Shown here: one piece after another, positions 25,582 to 37,016 of the stretch
How positions within the stretch are numbered: the first letter of the stretch is position 1
How the letters are laid out: each line of letters starts with the position of its first letter
Assembly (NCBI GenBank): GCA_025765595.1
Contig: JAIVFH010000060.1
Coordinates: 157,334-221,333, forward strand
DNA from: Obelidium mucronatum
Lineage: Eukaryota > Chytridiomycota > Chytridiomycetes > Chytridiales > Chytriomycetaceae
Direction of reading: 5' to 3'
Length of the DNA: 64,000 nucleotides
The notes under the pieces: model-generated
What the model saw: only the letters and a program-made list of their open reading frames with translations
What the model was told of the DNA's origin: nothing
Databases searched by the model: none
Program-made: the position numbers and the translations under genes

Positions 25582-28487
25582 TGCAGAATCAAGTCAAAGC
25601 ACCATCTGTCCTTCGTCATCAAAGAACCCCCCACCCACCCACCTCCTCAACCTTTCATCACACCAACAAACCCGTATCCATCAAAAAAAGAAGAGACATA
25701 TACGCGAATAACTTGACTCGAGTGAATGAATACAAGGATTCATCTGGGAAACGCGTTGTTGTATGCACGATCGACTCTGGAGTCGATTACACGCATCCTG
25801 ATTTGGGAGGATGTTTCGGGAAAGGTTGTAGAGTATCGTTTGGTTACGATTTTGCTGGAGACGCGTTTAACCCGCCGGATGTGGTTACACCTTCACCTAA
25901 ACTCGACCCGGTAAGAAAATGTTTTTTTTTCAATTTCAAAAACTGTATATATAATTAGATTATTGAAAAGTTTTTTTTTACGGATTATTTTTTTGGTTAG
26001 ATGGATTGCAATGGCCATGGAACTCATGTCGCCGGAATCATAATGGCAGTTCCCACTGACCCAACCAAAAACACGGAAGTTACTGGAATCGCGCCCAACG
26101 TCATGTTTGGAACCTATAAAGTCTTTGGCTGTTCCGGCGCCGGTACCAACACGGCCTTAATCTTGAAAGCAATGGACCAAGCGTACAAGGACGGCTGCAC
26201 AATCGTGAACCTAAGTCTTGGAACGAGTGACGTGATGGAAGATTCCCCGGAAGCCATCTCTGCAACTCAGCTCGCGAAGCGAGGTCTCGTGCTTGTTGTT
26301 GCGGCAGGGAATGATCAGGAGTTGGGTGCGTTTCGGATCACGTCACCTGCGATATCGAATGGCGTGTTGGCGGTGGGGTCTGTGGAGAATATTAGGGCTA
26401 TGGGAAGGACGTTGCGGGTTGCTGGGGATTCGACGGGGTTTCAGATGCCGTTCACGTTTCCGAGTAAACCGCCGACGGAGTCTGCAGGTGGGAAGATTAA
26501 GACTGGTGAGGCGGTGGATTCACAGGTTCAAGATGATGGATGTACACCTTATCCCAAGGATTTTTTCAAAGGATATATTGGTATATATCACTTTATTTAT
26601 TTATTTTTGGCATTTACAGAGACGTGGGGATAATGACGGTTCCTCTTCTTTTTTCCGCCAGCGCTCATTCGTCGAATGGGATGTACCTTTGCTGTAAAGA
26701 TTCAAAATGCATACGATGCTGGAGCCACGTCCGTGATTCTCTACAACAATGTGGATCAAACAATTGGAACTGTTTTAAATCCGTTGGCAAATGTTGTTGC
26801 ATACACCGTTTCCTCAACATCTGGTGAATATCTTGTACAACAGCTTCAAGTGAAGGGAAACGGGAATGTTGAGGTGGTTTTTGGGCAAACAAATGTGGGC
26901 ATTGATGTTGCAAATGGAGGAAGGATGAGTACGTTCTCGTCGTGGGGACTATCTACCGATTGGGATATAAAGGTAACGATGAAAGAGGGGCCTGTTGCCA
27001 ATCCATACTGACGGACCTGCTTCAATTAGCCCGACGTGGTGGCACCAGGGGGCCAGATATACAGCACATATCCAATGAATATGGGCGGCTACGCAGTTCT
27101 CTCTGGGACATCCATGGCATCGCCACACTTGACTGGGATTTATGCATTAGCCGTGTCAAACACCAAAAGCGCCATACTCAGTACACTGCGTCTCGACGTT
27201 ATCAACACTCTGATTAAAATCACAAGTGTCCCGATAGCGCTTCCCAGCGCAACGTCTCCCCCGGGATTTGCTTTTGCTCCCGTTGCGCTTCAAGGAAACG
27301 GATTAGTTGACATTATGAACATTACGCAAGCCACGACGTTTATATATCCAGCCACGCTCCAATGCAAAGTAAATCCCTGGAATAGTAATGATGCAGCTGG
27401 GGAGCCAGAGACACGGCTCTTTCAAATTGTGATTGCAAATGTTGACTCTATTTCGCATAACTATAGTTTCAGTCATCAGCAGGCGGCTCATGTGTCTATC
27501 GAGGATCCATTGAATCCGAAAATTTTCGCTGCTTCACCAAACTCGACGGTTGTGAGGTTTCCGGAGGTGGGTGGCGGTGACGGGTTGGGAGGGGTAGTTG
27601 TTGTTGGAGTGAATGAGACAGTCAGTGTGGTTGTTTCTATACGGGGACCTTCGAAAGAAGCATTGCAATATGTGCTCAAGGATTCGTCGGCTTGGTTTTT
27701 TAGTGGGTGGGTTCATGTCTTGGATGATAAAGGGAAAAAGTATACTCTATCGTATGGAGGAAGTGTAGGCGACTTCAAAAAGTTTGTTCCAATTGATACG
27801 GTAAATCCCAACTGATCCCAATTTCTTCCTTCGTATGTTCTAACTTCTTTTTTTGTCAAAAAAAAACAGGTGAAGCATTCACCATACTTGAACACTCTCT
27901 TCCAATTGAACCAAACAAGAAACGAAAAAGAAACCCTCCACATTATATTTCCGCAGCAACCGGCGACGGTGGTACCAACAGAGGACTCTGAATTCACACA
28001 GGATTACTTGGCTATTAGTTTACGGTTGTTGATACCTTCACCGAAACTGGTTCTCCATATTTTCCCGACAACGATTGATGAACGGACTGCGATGGAAGCT
28101 TCTTTGGACTTTTTCAGGCCTGTAGTAGTGGATTCTACGCCACGGTATGGCTCAGCGATGCCGCAAGCGGCACCTCCAACAGAGAAATTTCCGAAAGGGT
28201 GCGTGGCGATATCAAAGAACCTACAAGCGCCAATCTCTGATGCTGACGACACGAACCACAATCTATATTTTTTACTAGCTTGGGATGGGTCTTCAGATTT
28301 CAATGGCGGAGCGCCTTTAGTGCCACCAGGAGAGTACTACGTGGTAGTAGTTGCTGAAGGTGTATACGGGGAATATGGTCAGGCTAGTGTGTGGGCAAGC
28401 CCAAAGTTTCAAATGACCCGAACTTCGGATGTTAACATAGCGCTACGAAGCAAGAAATCTCTTGGTCGGAATAGAAAGGATATGTAG
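25094..28487 (+). CDS. Secreted subtilisin-like serine protease with PA domain
   Basis: Exons 25094-25477, 25587-25910, 26001-26580, 26662-26972, 27030-27800 and 27870-28487 give 995 aa. A signal peptide (MRLAIFLLLCWSTSNHA) precedes an inhibitor-like propeptide. The S8 triad is present: Asp in CTIDSGVDYTHPDLG, His in NGHGTHVAGI, Ser in GTSMASPHLTG. A protease-associated insert lies between His and Ser (MGCTFAVKIQNAYDAGATSVILYNN). After the catalytic domain comes a beta-rich region of about 440 residues like the C5a-peptidase/Vpr-type tail. The role is extracellular protein degradation. An ATG 21 bases upstream (25073) is in frame and would only lengthen the signal. The exon 1-2 intron ends in a 45-T run, and exon 2's first ~35 residues are low complexity, so that junction is the least certain. 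Confidence 0.88.
25536..25580 (+). repeat. 45-nt poly-T tract in subtilase intron 1
   Basis: An uninterrupted T run directly before gtgcag, the acceptor of exon 2. It acts as an extreme polypyrimidine tract; length is probably unstable. Confidence 0.9.
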
Positions 28488-28572
28488 ATAGAAAATATAA
28501 ATTTAATAAGAAAAATAGCCATTTAGAAACGTGTGCAGGGTTTCAGAGTTGACAACAAAAAACTATTAAAAA

Positions 28573-29678
28573 ATGAGCACTAAGGTAAAAAAATACACAC
28601 CCTCCACTTTGTGATGCCTTCCCGCCCAGCTTGCGATCACACACTCCGACGTTTCGCATTCAACATATGCGAGTGCCTTCCATGTTATCTGTGGAACTCT
28701 CGCTTCCCTTGCTGAATCGATTTCCACCCAAACACTCTTTCTAACAAACATCTTTCCCCGTCCATTTACAGATCTTTGTCGGAAACCTTTCCGTAAGCAT
28801 ACTATCAGAGCAACGCTTAATCCATTGAACAACTATTTACGTTTGCACTTTTTTTTACCTCTCTTGCTTGCATCTGTCGGTTGTTTAGTGGGGAACCACT
28901 GATGAGTCCCTCCAGCAAGCCTTCAGCCAATACGGAGTTGTCACTGACTCTATCGTCCTCAAGGACAGAGAGACTGGTTAGTCTCAACTCTCCTCTCTCT
29001 GTGTGTGTGTTGTTTGTCTCCCACGTTCGCGAAATTTTTCGTCACCCCCAAATTTGTTGGGTGTTGCTTGGATAGTTTAAGCTGGACAGCTTGGGATCAG
29101 TTGGGACAAGTTGATCGAAGAGGTATGGTATCCCTCATACTGGTTGTTGGATATCATGCTTCCTTTTGTGTGAACTTGTTGTGCTCAAAATGTGTCATTT
29201 CTGTTTATGCTGGCCAAACTGATTTTGTTTATTGCGCTGATTAGGCCGTTCCCGTGGATTCGGATTTGTCACCATGGAGTCTTCCGATGAAGCCCAAGCT
29301 GCCATTGATGCTTTGAACGAGCAGGAAATCGATGGACGTACCGTTCGTGTCAACGTTGCCAACGACCGTCCAGCCGGCGACAGACCACCACGTGGTGACT
29401 TTGGTGGAAACCGTGGAGGATACCGTGGTGGTTAGTTTTCTTTTGGGGGGTTTCTGCCGTTTGGTTGTCTTGGTTTTGATTATTTTGTTCTGATAGGCCG
29501 TGGAGGTTACGGAGGTAACTCTGGTGGTTACGGAGGAAACTCTGGAGGTTACGGAAACCAACAATCTGGAGGTTACCAAAGCAACAACCAGAACAACGAT
29601 GGGTGAGTCTCTAAAGGTATTTTCTGTGGGTGGAGTCATTAACTCAACAAATGCTCCAATTTCTCCAGTTACAACTAA
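28573..29678 (+). CDS. Glycine-rich RNA-binding protein (single RRM)
   Basis: Exons 28573-28584, 28772-28792, 28889-28976, 29245-29430, 29497-29602 and 29669-29678 give 140 aa. The RRM is complete: RNP2 IFVGNLSW, RNP1 RGFGFVTM, ending [13 protein letters not shown] at about residue 80. The tail is Gly/Arg/Tyr/Asn-rich ([17 protein letters not shown]). This matches the small GRP/CIRBP-type mRNA-binding family, often stress or cold responsive and nucleocytoplasmic. Exons 1, 2 and 6 hold only 12, 21 and 10 coding bases; they are fixed by the RRM consensus and by consistent GT-AG signals. Confidence 0.9.
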
Positions 29679-30080
29679 ACTATGAGATAGTTTTGTCCGT
29701 GTTGAGCCCTCTTTTTTTTCTACTTTCATTTTGTTATTTGCTGCTATCCATTGCTCGCCTTTCTGAGTCGAGTGCTGTTTGTGTGTTATTTGCTTTACAT
29801 AATCTTGCATGGCCTGAGTTTGAGTTCCTTGATCTGTCCGTTCTCGTTTATTGAGAGTTTTTTTTTCGTGTTTTGGGGAATGGGGGTTCATTGTTGAGTG
29901 ATGCTGGTTGTGTTTCTGTTGTGGCTGAAGAGGATGGTTCCTCAATGTTTGAATACAATGTTCTTCGACCTGAGCTTATGGTTTTATACGTTTCTGTTGT
30001 GTTGGGTGGGAAATCTTCCCGCCACCAATCAGCAAAAAAAGTCAGCCAACCCGTTCAGATTGACGAAAAAAAAAGCTCCA
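29679..30080. other. Gene-free region after the RNA-binding protein
   Basis: 402 T-rich bases, probably 3' untranslated sequence of the RNA-binding gene and the upstream region of the membrane protein. Nothing else supported. Confidence 0.4.
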
Positions 30081-31106
30081 ATGAACGCGTATGCCGCCAG
30101 TCTCCTTCGCTCTCTCGACTACAACATCACCTATCCAGTGGCGCCGTCGTTCTTTCTCGTTCAATTGATGCGCTACAAGAACGCGACAACAGATTCCATT
30201 CTTCGCTCAAAGTGCTTGTGCCAAAACTCGCCAAAACATGACTGTCAGTGCGCATCAAATATTCTGAAGAAGGAATCAGAGGCTTTCGACGAAGCTGCCG
30301 CTGTATTATTTTATCTGAGACTTCTGTATGCAAGTTTGCTGTTGTTTGCTGTGGGATACTGTGCCGCCAGGGGGTCAGAAGATGGACTCCCTTTTTCTTA
30401 TGGACTCTCCCTCTTTTTTTACTTTGCAGTTGAGTATTTTACTCTTGTTCTCAATCGGAGTCAGAGTAGTTGCGTTTTCTGATGTGTTTTGAATGACAGC
30501 TTCATGTTATTGTCAGTCTCCAAAACATTTGCGATCAAACACACTTGCTTACCACCGGACCATTTACTCATCTCGTTTTATGGATTCTCCATTGTTTCAC
30601 GCTTACGGTAGTTCTCGCCAGCACTGTCTCTTTTGCAATTTACCCACCTGATGTTGCATCTGAAGAAAGAGGGCTCGTTACTGTGATTGTGGGCTGGGGA
30701 ATGTGCATGGAGCTTTTCTTCAGTGCTTGGAGAGTGCACGGAAAGCTTGTGTTTGCAACTGCTCTTTGGTCGGTTACTATTGCGGCTGGTGTAATCACTT
30801 ACAAAACGTAAGTTTCTTTTTCTTCGATTAAAAATTGTTTCCTTTATGACAAATTGATTTATAAAACTATTTACCAGAATCGTTCAAAGGGACTCTGGTG
30901 CATCAACTCAAGATGCTTTCGACAGCGCACTTTTGGGTCTCGAATTTATCACGGGTTCTTTTGCAGCCGTGTGGGTGTTTGGTTTGGTTCGTGATTATTT
31001 GTTCCCTGCGGTTTGCAAGGTGACTGAGTGTTCCTGCAAACAAGTGGAGTTATTGCAAGGATTCACGTATGCCTACGTTGAACCACGGAAGGATTTGGAG
31101 AAATGA
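30081..31106 (+). CDS. Multipass membrane protein of unknown family
   Basis: Exons 30081-30428, 30500-30807 and 30878-31106 give 294 aa. A short N-terminal soluble part contains a cysteine cluster (CLCQNSPKHDCQC, about residues 48-60). About six to seven hydrophobic segments follow (LYASLLLFAVGYCAA, LSLFFYFALHVIVSL, LVLWILHCFTLTVVLAS, LVTVIVGWGMCMELFF, LVFATALWSVTIAAGVIT, FITGSFAAVWVFGLV), then a cysteine-containing tail. The first intron uses a GTTGAG donor, also used in the septin and bZIP genes here; this donor was picked because it joins two open hydrophobic stretches in phase. No family recognised. Confidence 0.65.
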
Positions 31107-31186
31107 CATCAAGAATTTTATTCGACGTATAAAAAGTGATTTAATATTGAAGAAACTACGATTAATCCTGAGCACTTTGTGTTGTG

Positions 31187-31999
31187 TTAAAACAGTAAAT
31201 ATAGAGAAACAACCACAAGACCCAAATTCCCGGCAAAAGCGTGGGTTGCGTCACTTTTCTGGACATCCACGGCAGTTTCACCGTGATTTACTGCTGCTGT
31301 TGATGTTGGCATTGAAAACGAGACAATGTCACTCTGAGTGGCCACTTGACTCCAAGAACTTCCTGTCCACCAGGCACCCGAACCACAAATATCCCAATAA
31401 TCTGAAATAATGTATGAATATTGACCACCAGAGCAAGCTGATCCAACTCTACACCACATATTGTTGTTGATCGAATAATCGTAGCCACAACCGCTAGTGC
31501 AAAGACAACCGCTTGAAGACCGAGCTACACTAACTGCTTGAGTTACGGTTTGGTCAATAGTGCCTGTTGTGGAAACTGCGCATGTGTCCCAGTAACTGAA
31601 AATGGCTAGAGAATATTGGCCACCAGAACAACTTGACGCAACTCTGCACCACCTGTAGCTGTTGACGAAGTCGTACCCACAATCGCTTGTGCAAAGACAG
31701 TTACTTGAAGACCAGACTGTGCTGCTTGTGCTCTGACTTGCTTGACTCGTTGTCAGAGGGGTACCAGTCTGAACGACTGTCCGACTGTACGTCGGACTTA
31801 CAGTTGGAAGTGTGATATAAGCAGTTGTTTGTCCCATAGTTCCTGTGGTGGGAACTGTGCATGTGTCCCAGTAGCTAAAAATTGTATACGAATATCGGCT
31901 CCCATAACACGTTGACGAAACTCTGCACCACGTGTAACTGTAGGAAACGTCGTAGCCACAGCTACTCGTGCACAAGCAAAAAGAGGTAGAGTAGACCAT
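31187..31999 (-). CDS. Cysteine-repeat surface protein, possibly 5'-truncated
   Basis: An open frame of 270 codons from the ATG at 31999. It holds three ~42-residue repeats with the pattern CLCTSxCGYD...WCRVxSxC...YSYxIFSYWDTC, separated by Ser/Thr-rich linkers. The last residues are hydrophobic (LGLVVVSLYLLF), as for a GPI-anchor signal. No signal peptide precedes the first repeat, which starts only seven residues after the ATG. So either an upstream exon was not recognised or the 5' end was lost; the boundary of the inverted repeat lies about 390 bases upstream. No known family assigned. Confidence 0.6.
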   Translation of the reverse strand: MVYSTSFCLCTSSCGYDVSYSYTWCRVSSTCYGSRYSYTIFSYWDTCTVPTTGTMGQTTAYITLPTVSPTYSRTVVQTGTPLTTSQASQSTSSTVWSSSNCLCTSDCGYDFVNSYRWCRVASSCSGGQYSLAIFSYWDTCAVSTTGTIDQTVTQAVSVARSSSGCLCTSGCGYDYSINNNMWCRVGSACSGGQYSYIISDYWDICGSGAWWTGSSWSQVATQSDIVSFSMPTSTAAVNHGETAVDVQKSDATHAFAGNLGLVVVSLYLLF

Positions 32000-32579
32000 T
32001 TAAATATTAGTATTGAAGATGTTTTCAGATACACTTTCAAAATTGTCACTTAACTTTCGTTCAAAGACTTGAAAATCCCGGACCGCACCGACTCAATGAG
32101 CCGATCTCGCTCCAGCTTTAAACGATTTTAAAAAAGGACTTTTTTTTTTCATCAGACAGCCTTTATTTTCTTCATTCACGAAAAAGATAAAATATAGTAG
32201 TCTGTTGTCACTTGCTTGGATCATGTCATCCAACAGAAATCTACGCGAGACCACTGCATGAGTTTTCCTGCCCCTGCAGCTATTCTGACGGTGAAGTAGA
32301 GCTGTTTATTAAATTCGTGAATTTCATATAATTATATAGCATTTATTCGAGTTATCAATAATAGGCAAGGCAGAGGGAAAGCAGAGGAGAGTGATGGCCC
32401 ACAGGGGGGCCTTGTGAAATGTTCGATTCTCTTTAAAGATCGGTTGATGTAAGCGGGCAGGAGCTCATGTGTGATGTGGAAAGAGGAGAAGAGAAAACAA
32501 TAAAAAATAGAAACAAAAAAAAAAAAAAAAAGAGAGAGAGAAGAGAAAAAAGAATAATAAAAGGGACAGGGGGATCTCT

Positions 32580-33126
32580 GATACAAACCTCGGGGATCGC
32601 CAAATGCTCACTCTATTTGCGGCTTCCCGTCAGACTGGCCGGCCCTGACCATCCGACATGTTTGTAGTTACTGGTAAGTAGATGACCGGTCCCCCGCCTA
32701 GGACATGTGTTGGCTTGACACAGACGCGTTTTCCGTGTTTTGTTTTTTTTGTTTTTTGACATGTTATTTAATTGAATAAATAAGTAAGGAAAACGCGTTG
32801 CTTTTTATTCCTCCAAAACCTGAAAATTTTCAAAAGTGGAAAAAATTGGGATGCCGTTCGGACCAACATAAAAAGTGTCCGATTGGGAAAATTTTCCGAT
32901 GTTCTTCGAGAGGAAGATCGTGATGGATTCAGCGATAGCCTTTGTTGGAGGTGGCAGCAGAGAAGAAATTGCTTGTGAGCAAAAAGGGAATCTTTGTGAT
33001 TTTTAAGTCACCATCAGTGAACTTGAGTCTTGATACCTTTCTCGAATACTAAAACCCCGTATGAGAGCGAGGTTAATGACCTTGTTTTCTTCAACGTTGT
33101 GATTTTTTTCCAAAGAGAAAACTCTC
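32580..33126 (+). promoter_or_regulatory. Upstream region of flavocytochrome b2, conserved in both arms
   Basis: This non-coding flank is as well preserved between the two arms as exon 1. It holds two perfect palindromes, gaaaattttc (32822) and ggaaaattttcc (32886), which are also present in the other arm, and a sequence around gatgccgttcgga. Promoter function is inferred from conservation. Confidence 0.4.
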
Positions 33127-34725
33127 ATGAAAACCTTCACACACAAACAAGTCGCGGCACACAACACCACCCAATCCTGCCACGTCATTCTACACGGCAA
33201 AGTGTACGATCTCACCACATTCCTGCATGAACATCCTGGGGGAGCCTCAATCATCCTGCGCGAGGCAGGAACAGATGCATCAGAAGCCTTCTCAGCCTAC
33301 CACCCAAAGGACCTGATTGAGAAGGTGCTGCCGCCATCACTCTGCATTGGAACTCTGGATCCAAAGAGCGTTCCTGTTCCGAGGGTATCTGCCTCTGCTG
33401 CTGTTGGCAAGAAAGAGGTCAAGAAAGGAGACAAACCAGGTCTTGGTGCAATCCTCAACGCCTTTGACTTTGAGGTGAGCACCCCTCACCTGCCTCTCCT
33501 GAGATCTAAATATCTTATATCTGATATCAGGCAGTCGCCCGGCATACAATGAAGCCAGAGGCATGGGCCTACTACTCCTCAGCAGGCGATGACGAAATCA
33601 CACTCCGCGAAAACCACACCGCCTTCCAACGAATCTACCTGAAACCACGAGTCCTCGTAAACGTATCGAATATCAACACATCCACAACATTCCTCGGTTG
33701 CAAGACAGCGTTCCCTGTTTACATCACCGCCTGCGCGTTAGGGAAATTGGGGAACCCCGAGGGAGAAGTCGTGCTGACGAGAGCAGCTGGATCGAGGGGC
33801 GTTATTCAAATGATGCCAACGTTGGCGAGTTGCTCGTTGGATGAGATGTTGGATGCGAGGGTTGTTGGTCAGGATACGTGGTTTCAGTTGTATGTGAATG
33901 GAGATCGGGAGGTGACTCGGCGGGTTGTCAAGAGGGCAGAGGAACGAGGATGTAAAGGACTCTTTGTGACTGTTGACGCACCTCAGGTGAGGCTCTTTCT
34001 TGCGTTGGGGCGTTTTGTAGTAGTTGTGTTGAATGTGAGAATAGCTAGGAAGACGTGAGAAAGATATGCGAATCAAGTATCAAGACGATGTTAGTGATAT
34101 CCAGCGAAAGAATGATGGCTCGAATGTGAACAGAAATATGGGTGCTGCTAGAGCCATTTCATCGTTTATTGATCCGACCCTGTCTTGGAAAGATATTCAA
34201 TGGCTTGCATCAATCACATCGTTGCCTCTTGTGTTAAAAGGAATTCAGACTGGTGTCGATGCTGTTATTTCTGCTAAGTTGGGCTGTGTTCGTGGAATTG
34301 TCATCAGCAATCATGGAGGACGACAGCTGGATACATGCCGCTCCGGAATTGAAATTCTACCAGAAGTAGTAGCGGACTTGGAAAAGGCTGGATTGCAAGG
34401 GAAACTCGAGCTGTTTGTGGATGGGGGTATTCGGCGTGGGTCTGATATTTTCAAGGCTATTGCTTTGGGAGCCAAAGGCGTCGGTATTGGAAGACCATCT
34501 CTTTATGCCATGTCAACGTATGGGCAGGAAGGCGTGGAGAAATTGTTGGATATTTTGAAAGAGGAGTTGGAGATGGTGATGGGCTTGATGGGAGTTACTT
34601 CATTATCGGAAATTACTACGGATATGGTTGACGCCAAAAGCTTGAGCTCACGAATGAGCGTCATTCGTGACTTTCTTCATGAAGGAGTGTATGAACCGAT
34701 CAAGGTTTTGAAGAGCAGACTTTAG
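33127..34725 (+). CDS. CYB2: Flavocytochrome b2, L-lactate dehydrogenase (copy A)
   Basis: Exons 33127-33474, 33531-33986 and 34045-34725 give 494 aa. The N-terminal cytochrome b5 domain has both haem histidines (HEHPGG and FSAYHPKD). The FMN-dependent alpha-hydroxy-acid oxidase domain follows: KPEAWAYYSSAGDDE, LNV-type VNVSNINTSTTFLG, SRGVIQMMPTLASCS, TWFQLYVN, GLFVTVDAPQLGRREKDMR, the catalytic base in ISNHGGRQLD, and FVDGGIRRGSDIFKALGAKGVGIGRP-type phosphate loop. It oxidises L-lactate and passes electrons to cytochrome c. The protein begins directly at the b5 domain and has no mitochondrial presequence, unlike yeast Cyb2, so its location is uncertain. Copy B lies in the inverted arm at 53210-54780. 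Confidence 0.93.
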
Positions 34726-34905
34726 AAATACTGACCAATATTGTCTGTGGCTGGTTTTGAGCGAACATCCATTAAAAACTGCACTTGTATGTCTCAATCC
34801 TTCTATTCTCATTTATATCTACAAAAACGTACAAAGAAACAAAGAACACGAAAACCCATAGAACTTAATAATTGCACCAGACGAAAACTGATATCAATCA
34901 ATCAA

Positions 34906-35703
34906 TCAATCATCGCTTGTTGACACAATTGCTTTTTCAGAATCAGCTCGAGCTAGTGGACAATCCGGAATCACAATTGTTGTTGAGGCAGCGCCGACTG
35001 TCTTGATCACTGATTCGGAGGCATCTGATATGTAAGCAACGCCACCGACGCCGTCCAGATACTCCGGAAGCGTGTCGATAAACACCGACTGCGGCATGCT
35101 TTCCATCGGGATTTCGTTGCGGCCGAAGCCGTACGAATTCTCGTTCGAGGCGGCGACCTTGCGCGCCGTTGTTCCGCCGACCAGCTCGAACGACGGCGGG
35201 CGGCGCGCGGGCGGCGTCGTGTTGTCTTCGGCGTCGGCGAGGTATTCGAGCGACGCGGACTTGGACAGCGGCGGCGGCGGGCGGCGCGCCGGCGGCCGCT
35301 TGGCGCTGCGCTTCGTGCGCCGCACTTGGGCAACAGCGGCGCCGAGAACCGCGAGAAGCACTGCGGCGCCGATTGCGGCGGCCGCCGGCAGCGACAGCCC
35401 CGCGGCGGCCGCGGCGCTGGCGGCCGGAAGGTTTGTCGGCGCTGCGCCGGTGTGTGTGGCCGTTGCCGCCGTAAACGAGCTCGGCAGGAGCGGCGGCAGT
35501 CCGGCTGGCGCAGCCGATCCGGCGGCGGTAATCGGGTTGTTTCCCTGCGCTGTCGGGGCTGTCGGTGCCGGGAGCCCAGGACTTAGACCGCCCGGCGCCT
35601 GAGAGCTTCTTGCTTCTGAAACAGAAGCTGCAGTCGCATCAGCGGTTGTGGTTGTATTACTGCTAGTGGTGGTGGTTATTGTGATTTGTGTACTATCTGC
35701 CAT
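34906..35703 (-). CDS. Single-pass membrane protein, Ser/Thr/Ala-rich ectodomain
   Basis: Intronless, 265 aa from the ATG at 35703. The first ~105 residues are Ser/Thr then Ala/Pro-rich, as in O-glycosylated wall sensors. One hydrophobic helix (AAIGAAVLLAVLGAAVAQV, about 112-130) is followed by a basic, proline-rich cytosolic part (RPPARRPPPP) and a tail with acidic stretches. There is no classical signal peptide at the start. Topology resembles fungal wall-stress or polarity sensors, but this is an analogy only. The middle third is very GC-rich. Decayed sequence with the same layout lies just upstream. Confidence 0.65.
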   Translation of the reverse strand: MADSTQITITTTTSSNTTTTADATAASVSEARSSQAPGGLSPGLPAPTAPTAQGNNPITAAGSAAPAGLPPLLPSSFTAATATHTGAAPTNLPAASAAAAAGLSLPAAAAIGAAVLLAVLGAAVAQVRRTKRSAKRPPARRPPPPLSKSASLEYLADAEDNTTPPARRPPSFELVGGTTARKVAASNENSYGFGRNEIPMESMPQSVFIDTLPEYLDGVGGVAYISDASESVIKTVGAASTTIVIPDCPLARADSEKAIVSTSDD

Positions 35704-35827
35704 TTTTAATGACTGAAATTGAGTACTTAAAAATCTTGCATACCATCCATCATATCCATAACAATTTATCGTTTAAAAGCCAGTCCCAGATATACACATT
35801 ATTATATTTAAATAAAGTACTCTGAAT

Positions 35828-36655
35828 TCAGTTCAAGAGGTCGGCTTTTACAGATCTGACCCTTGTCGCTCCCAAGTCCACCGTAACCTTGTTGAGGGTG
35901 AATGCATCTCCCTGCCTTTGAATTTCGCTGCCGTCTGAATCTTCCTTATTGTTTGCTTCACTCGCAAGAGAACCCCTCGCATAGAACTGGTCGCGCGCCA
36001 GCGTCCCTTCGCCCACAAACACAAACGACTTTGCCGTGTCTGCCCGCTGTACGCCAAGCACGGGTGCTTCCGTTCGACCGTTATCACTGGCAGTGTCCGC
36101 AAAAGAGTTTTAATACTTGTCGAACGGCCACGCGACGCCCGGCGTTCGGTTCACGTTGAATCCCGATGATTCTGTCGAGTACGAACCAGTCTCCGATGAG
36201 TCATCGGAACCTCTCGCTTGGGGGCGGCGCCGAGACATACTTCGCATCGTTCGAACTTTCAATCAGCAAGTCGCGGTGCGAAAGACTGGGAAAGTCGCCT
36301 TCATTGGCCAAAGTCGCTTCGTGTTGTTTCCAATGCCCCCGTTCAATATCCTGCACTGATTGGCGCTTTCGAAATAGCACAACTGCAACGATCAGCAAGA
36401 TCACAACAAACGCTGTTACTGCAAGGCCAATTAAAACAGTAATTGGTGGGGATGAGGTCGTTTGAGTCGGACAGTGGGGCGAAGCGTGGACATGGCTTGT
36501 GAACTCGCTGACAAGGATGATGAATCAACTGGAAGAGGCACAGCGAGGATCGCGGCAGTCGGCGATGCAATTGGTGCTGAGTACTGTGAAAGAGACTGTG
36601 ACTGAAGATGAAGTAGGTACTGAAGATGAAGTTAGTCATATGCGTCTATTGTTTT
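35828..36655 (-). pseudogene. Probable decayed single-pass membrane protein
   Basis: Fragments in different frames make one plausible protein order: a Ser-rich ectodomain frame (SQSLSQYSAPIASPT, about 36600), then a shifted frame with a helix (VTAFVVILLIVAVVLFRKR, about 36405), then SAPPPSERF, and after another shift GSDDSSETGSYSTES and FDKY near 36115, then a further frame ending at 35828. No splice sites explain the shifts well. The layout mirrors the intact gene at 34906, but direct sequence similarity is weak, so they may be unrelated. Confidence 0.4.
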
Positions 36656-37016
36656 TTTTTTTTGATTAACTTTTGAACCTTTGCGAACGGCAACCCAATC
36701 AAAAAATTTGGTAGCTAAAATAGAGTGTCGAAAACTCTGTTTTGAATGAATTGCGCATTAGTAATTGAAAGGGCCATGAGGAACGGTACTGTGCCTCATG
36801 CAATTGCTGCTTTGAGACTTATTGTCATTGCGGTTTATTTGAGCGTTGGCCGCATGGACGAGAGGGTCAGTGTTGGATTAGATCTGTCTATGAATATTTT
36901 CGGCAGTTTTTGCCGCTTCTGGATTGGCCTTGTCGCTGTGATGGGCGCAGTTGATCACACAGTATTTATGAAATTACTAACAATACTCTCAAAGAATTCT
37001 TCCAATCGATTGATGT
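36656..37016. other. Gene-free stretch
   Basis: About 360 bases between the decayed gene and the LRR gene's 3' end. No coding or RNA signal recognised. Confidence 0.35.

Larger units (their letters stand above)
32385..34725. repeat. Left arm of a ~2.4-kb inverted repeat
   Basis: Sequence from about gagtgatggccc (32385) through the 5' flank and the whole flavocytochrome b2 gene recurs in reverse complement at 53210-55770. By-eye identity is about 90% or more in the 5' flank and exon 1 and lower further on. Confidence 0.88.

Noticed and set aside
25530..25586. Coding reading through the poly-T tract (poly-Phe)
   Set aside because: It is the polypyrimidine part of an intron ending in gtgcag.
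35072..35602. Long plus-strand frames opposite the membrane protein
   Set aside because: GC-rich sequence lacks stops by chance; the minus-strand frame has the helix and start codon.
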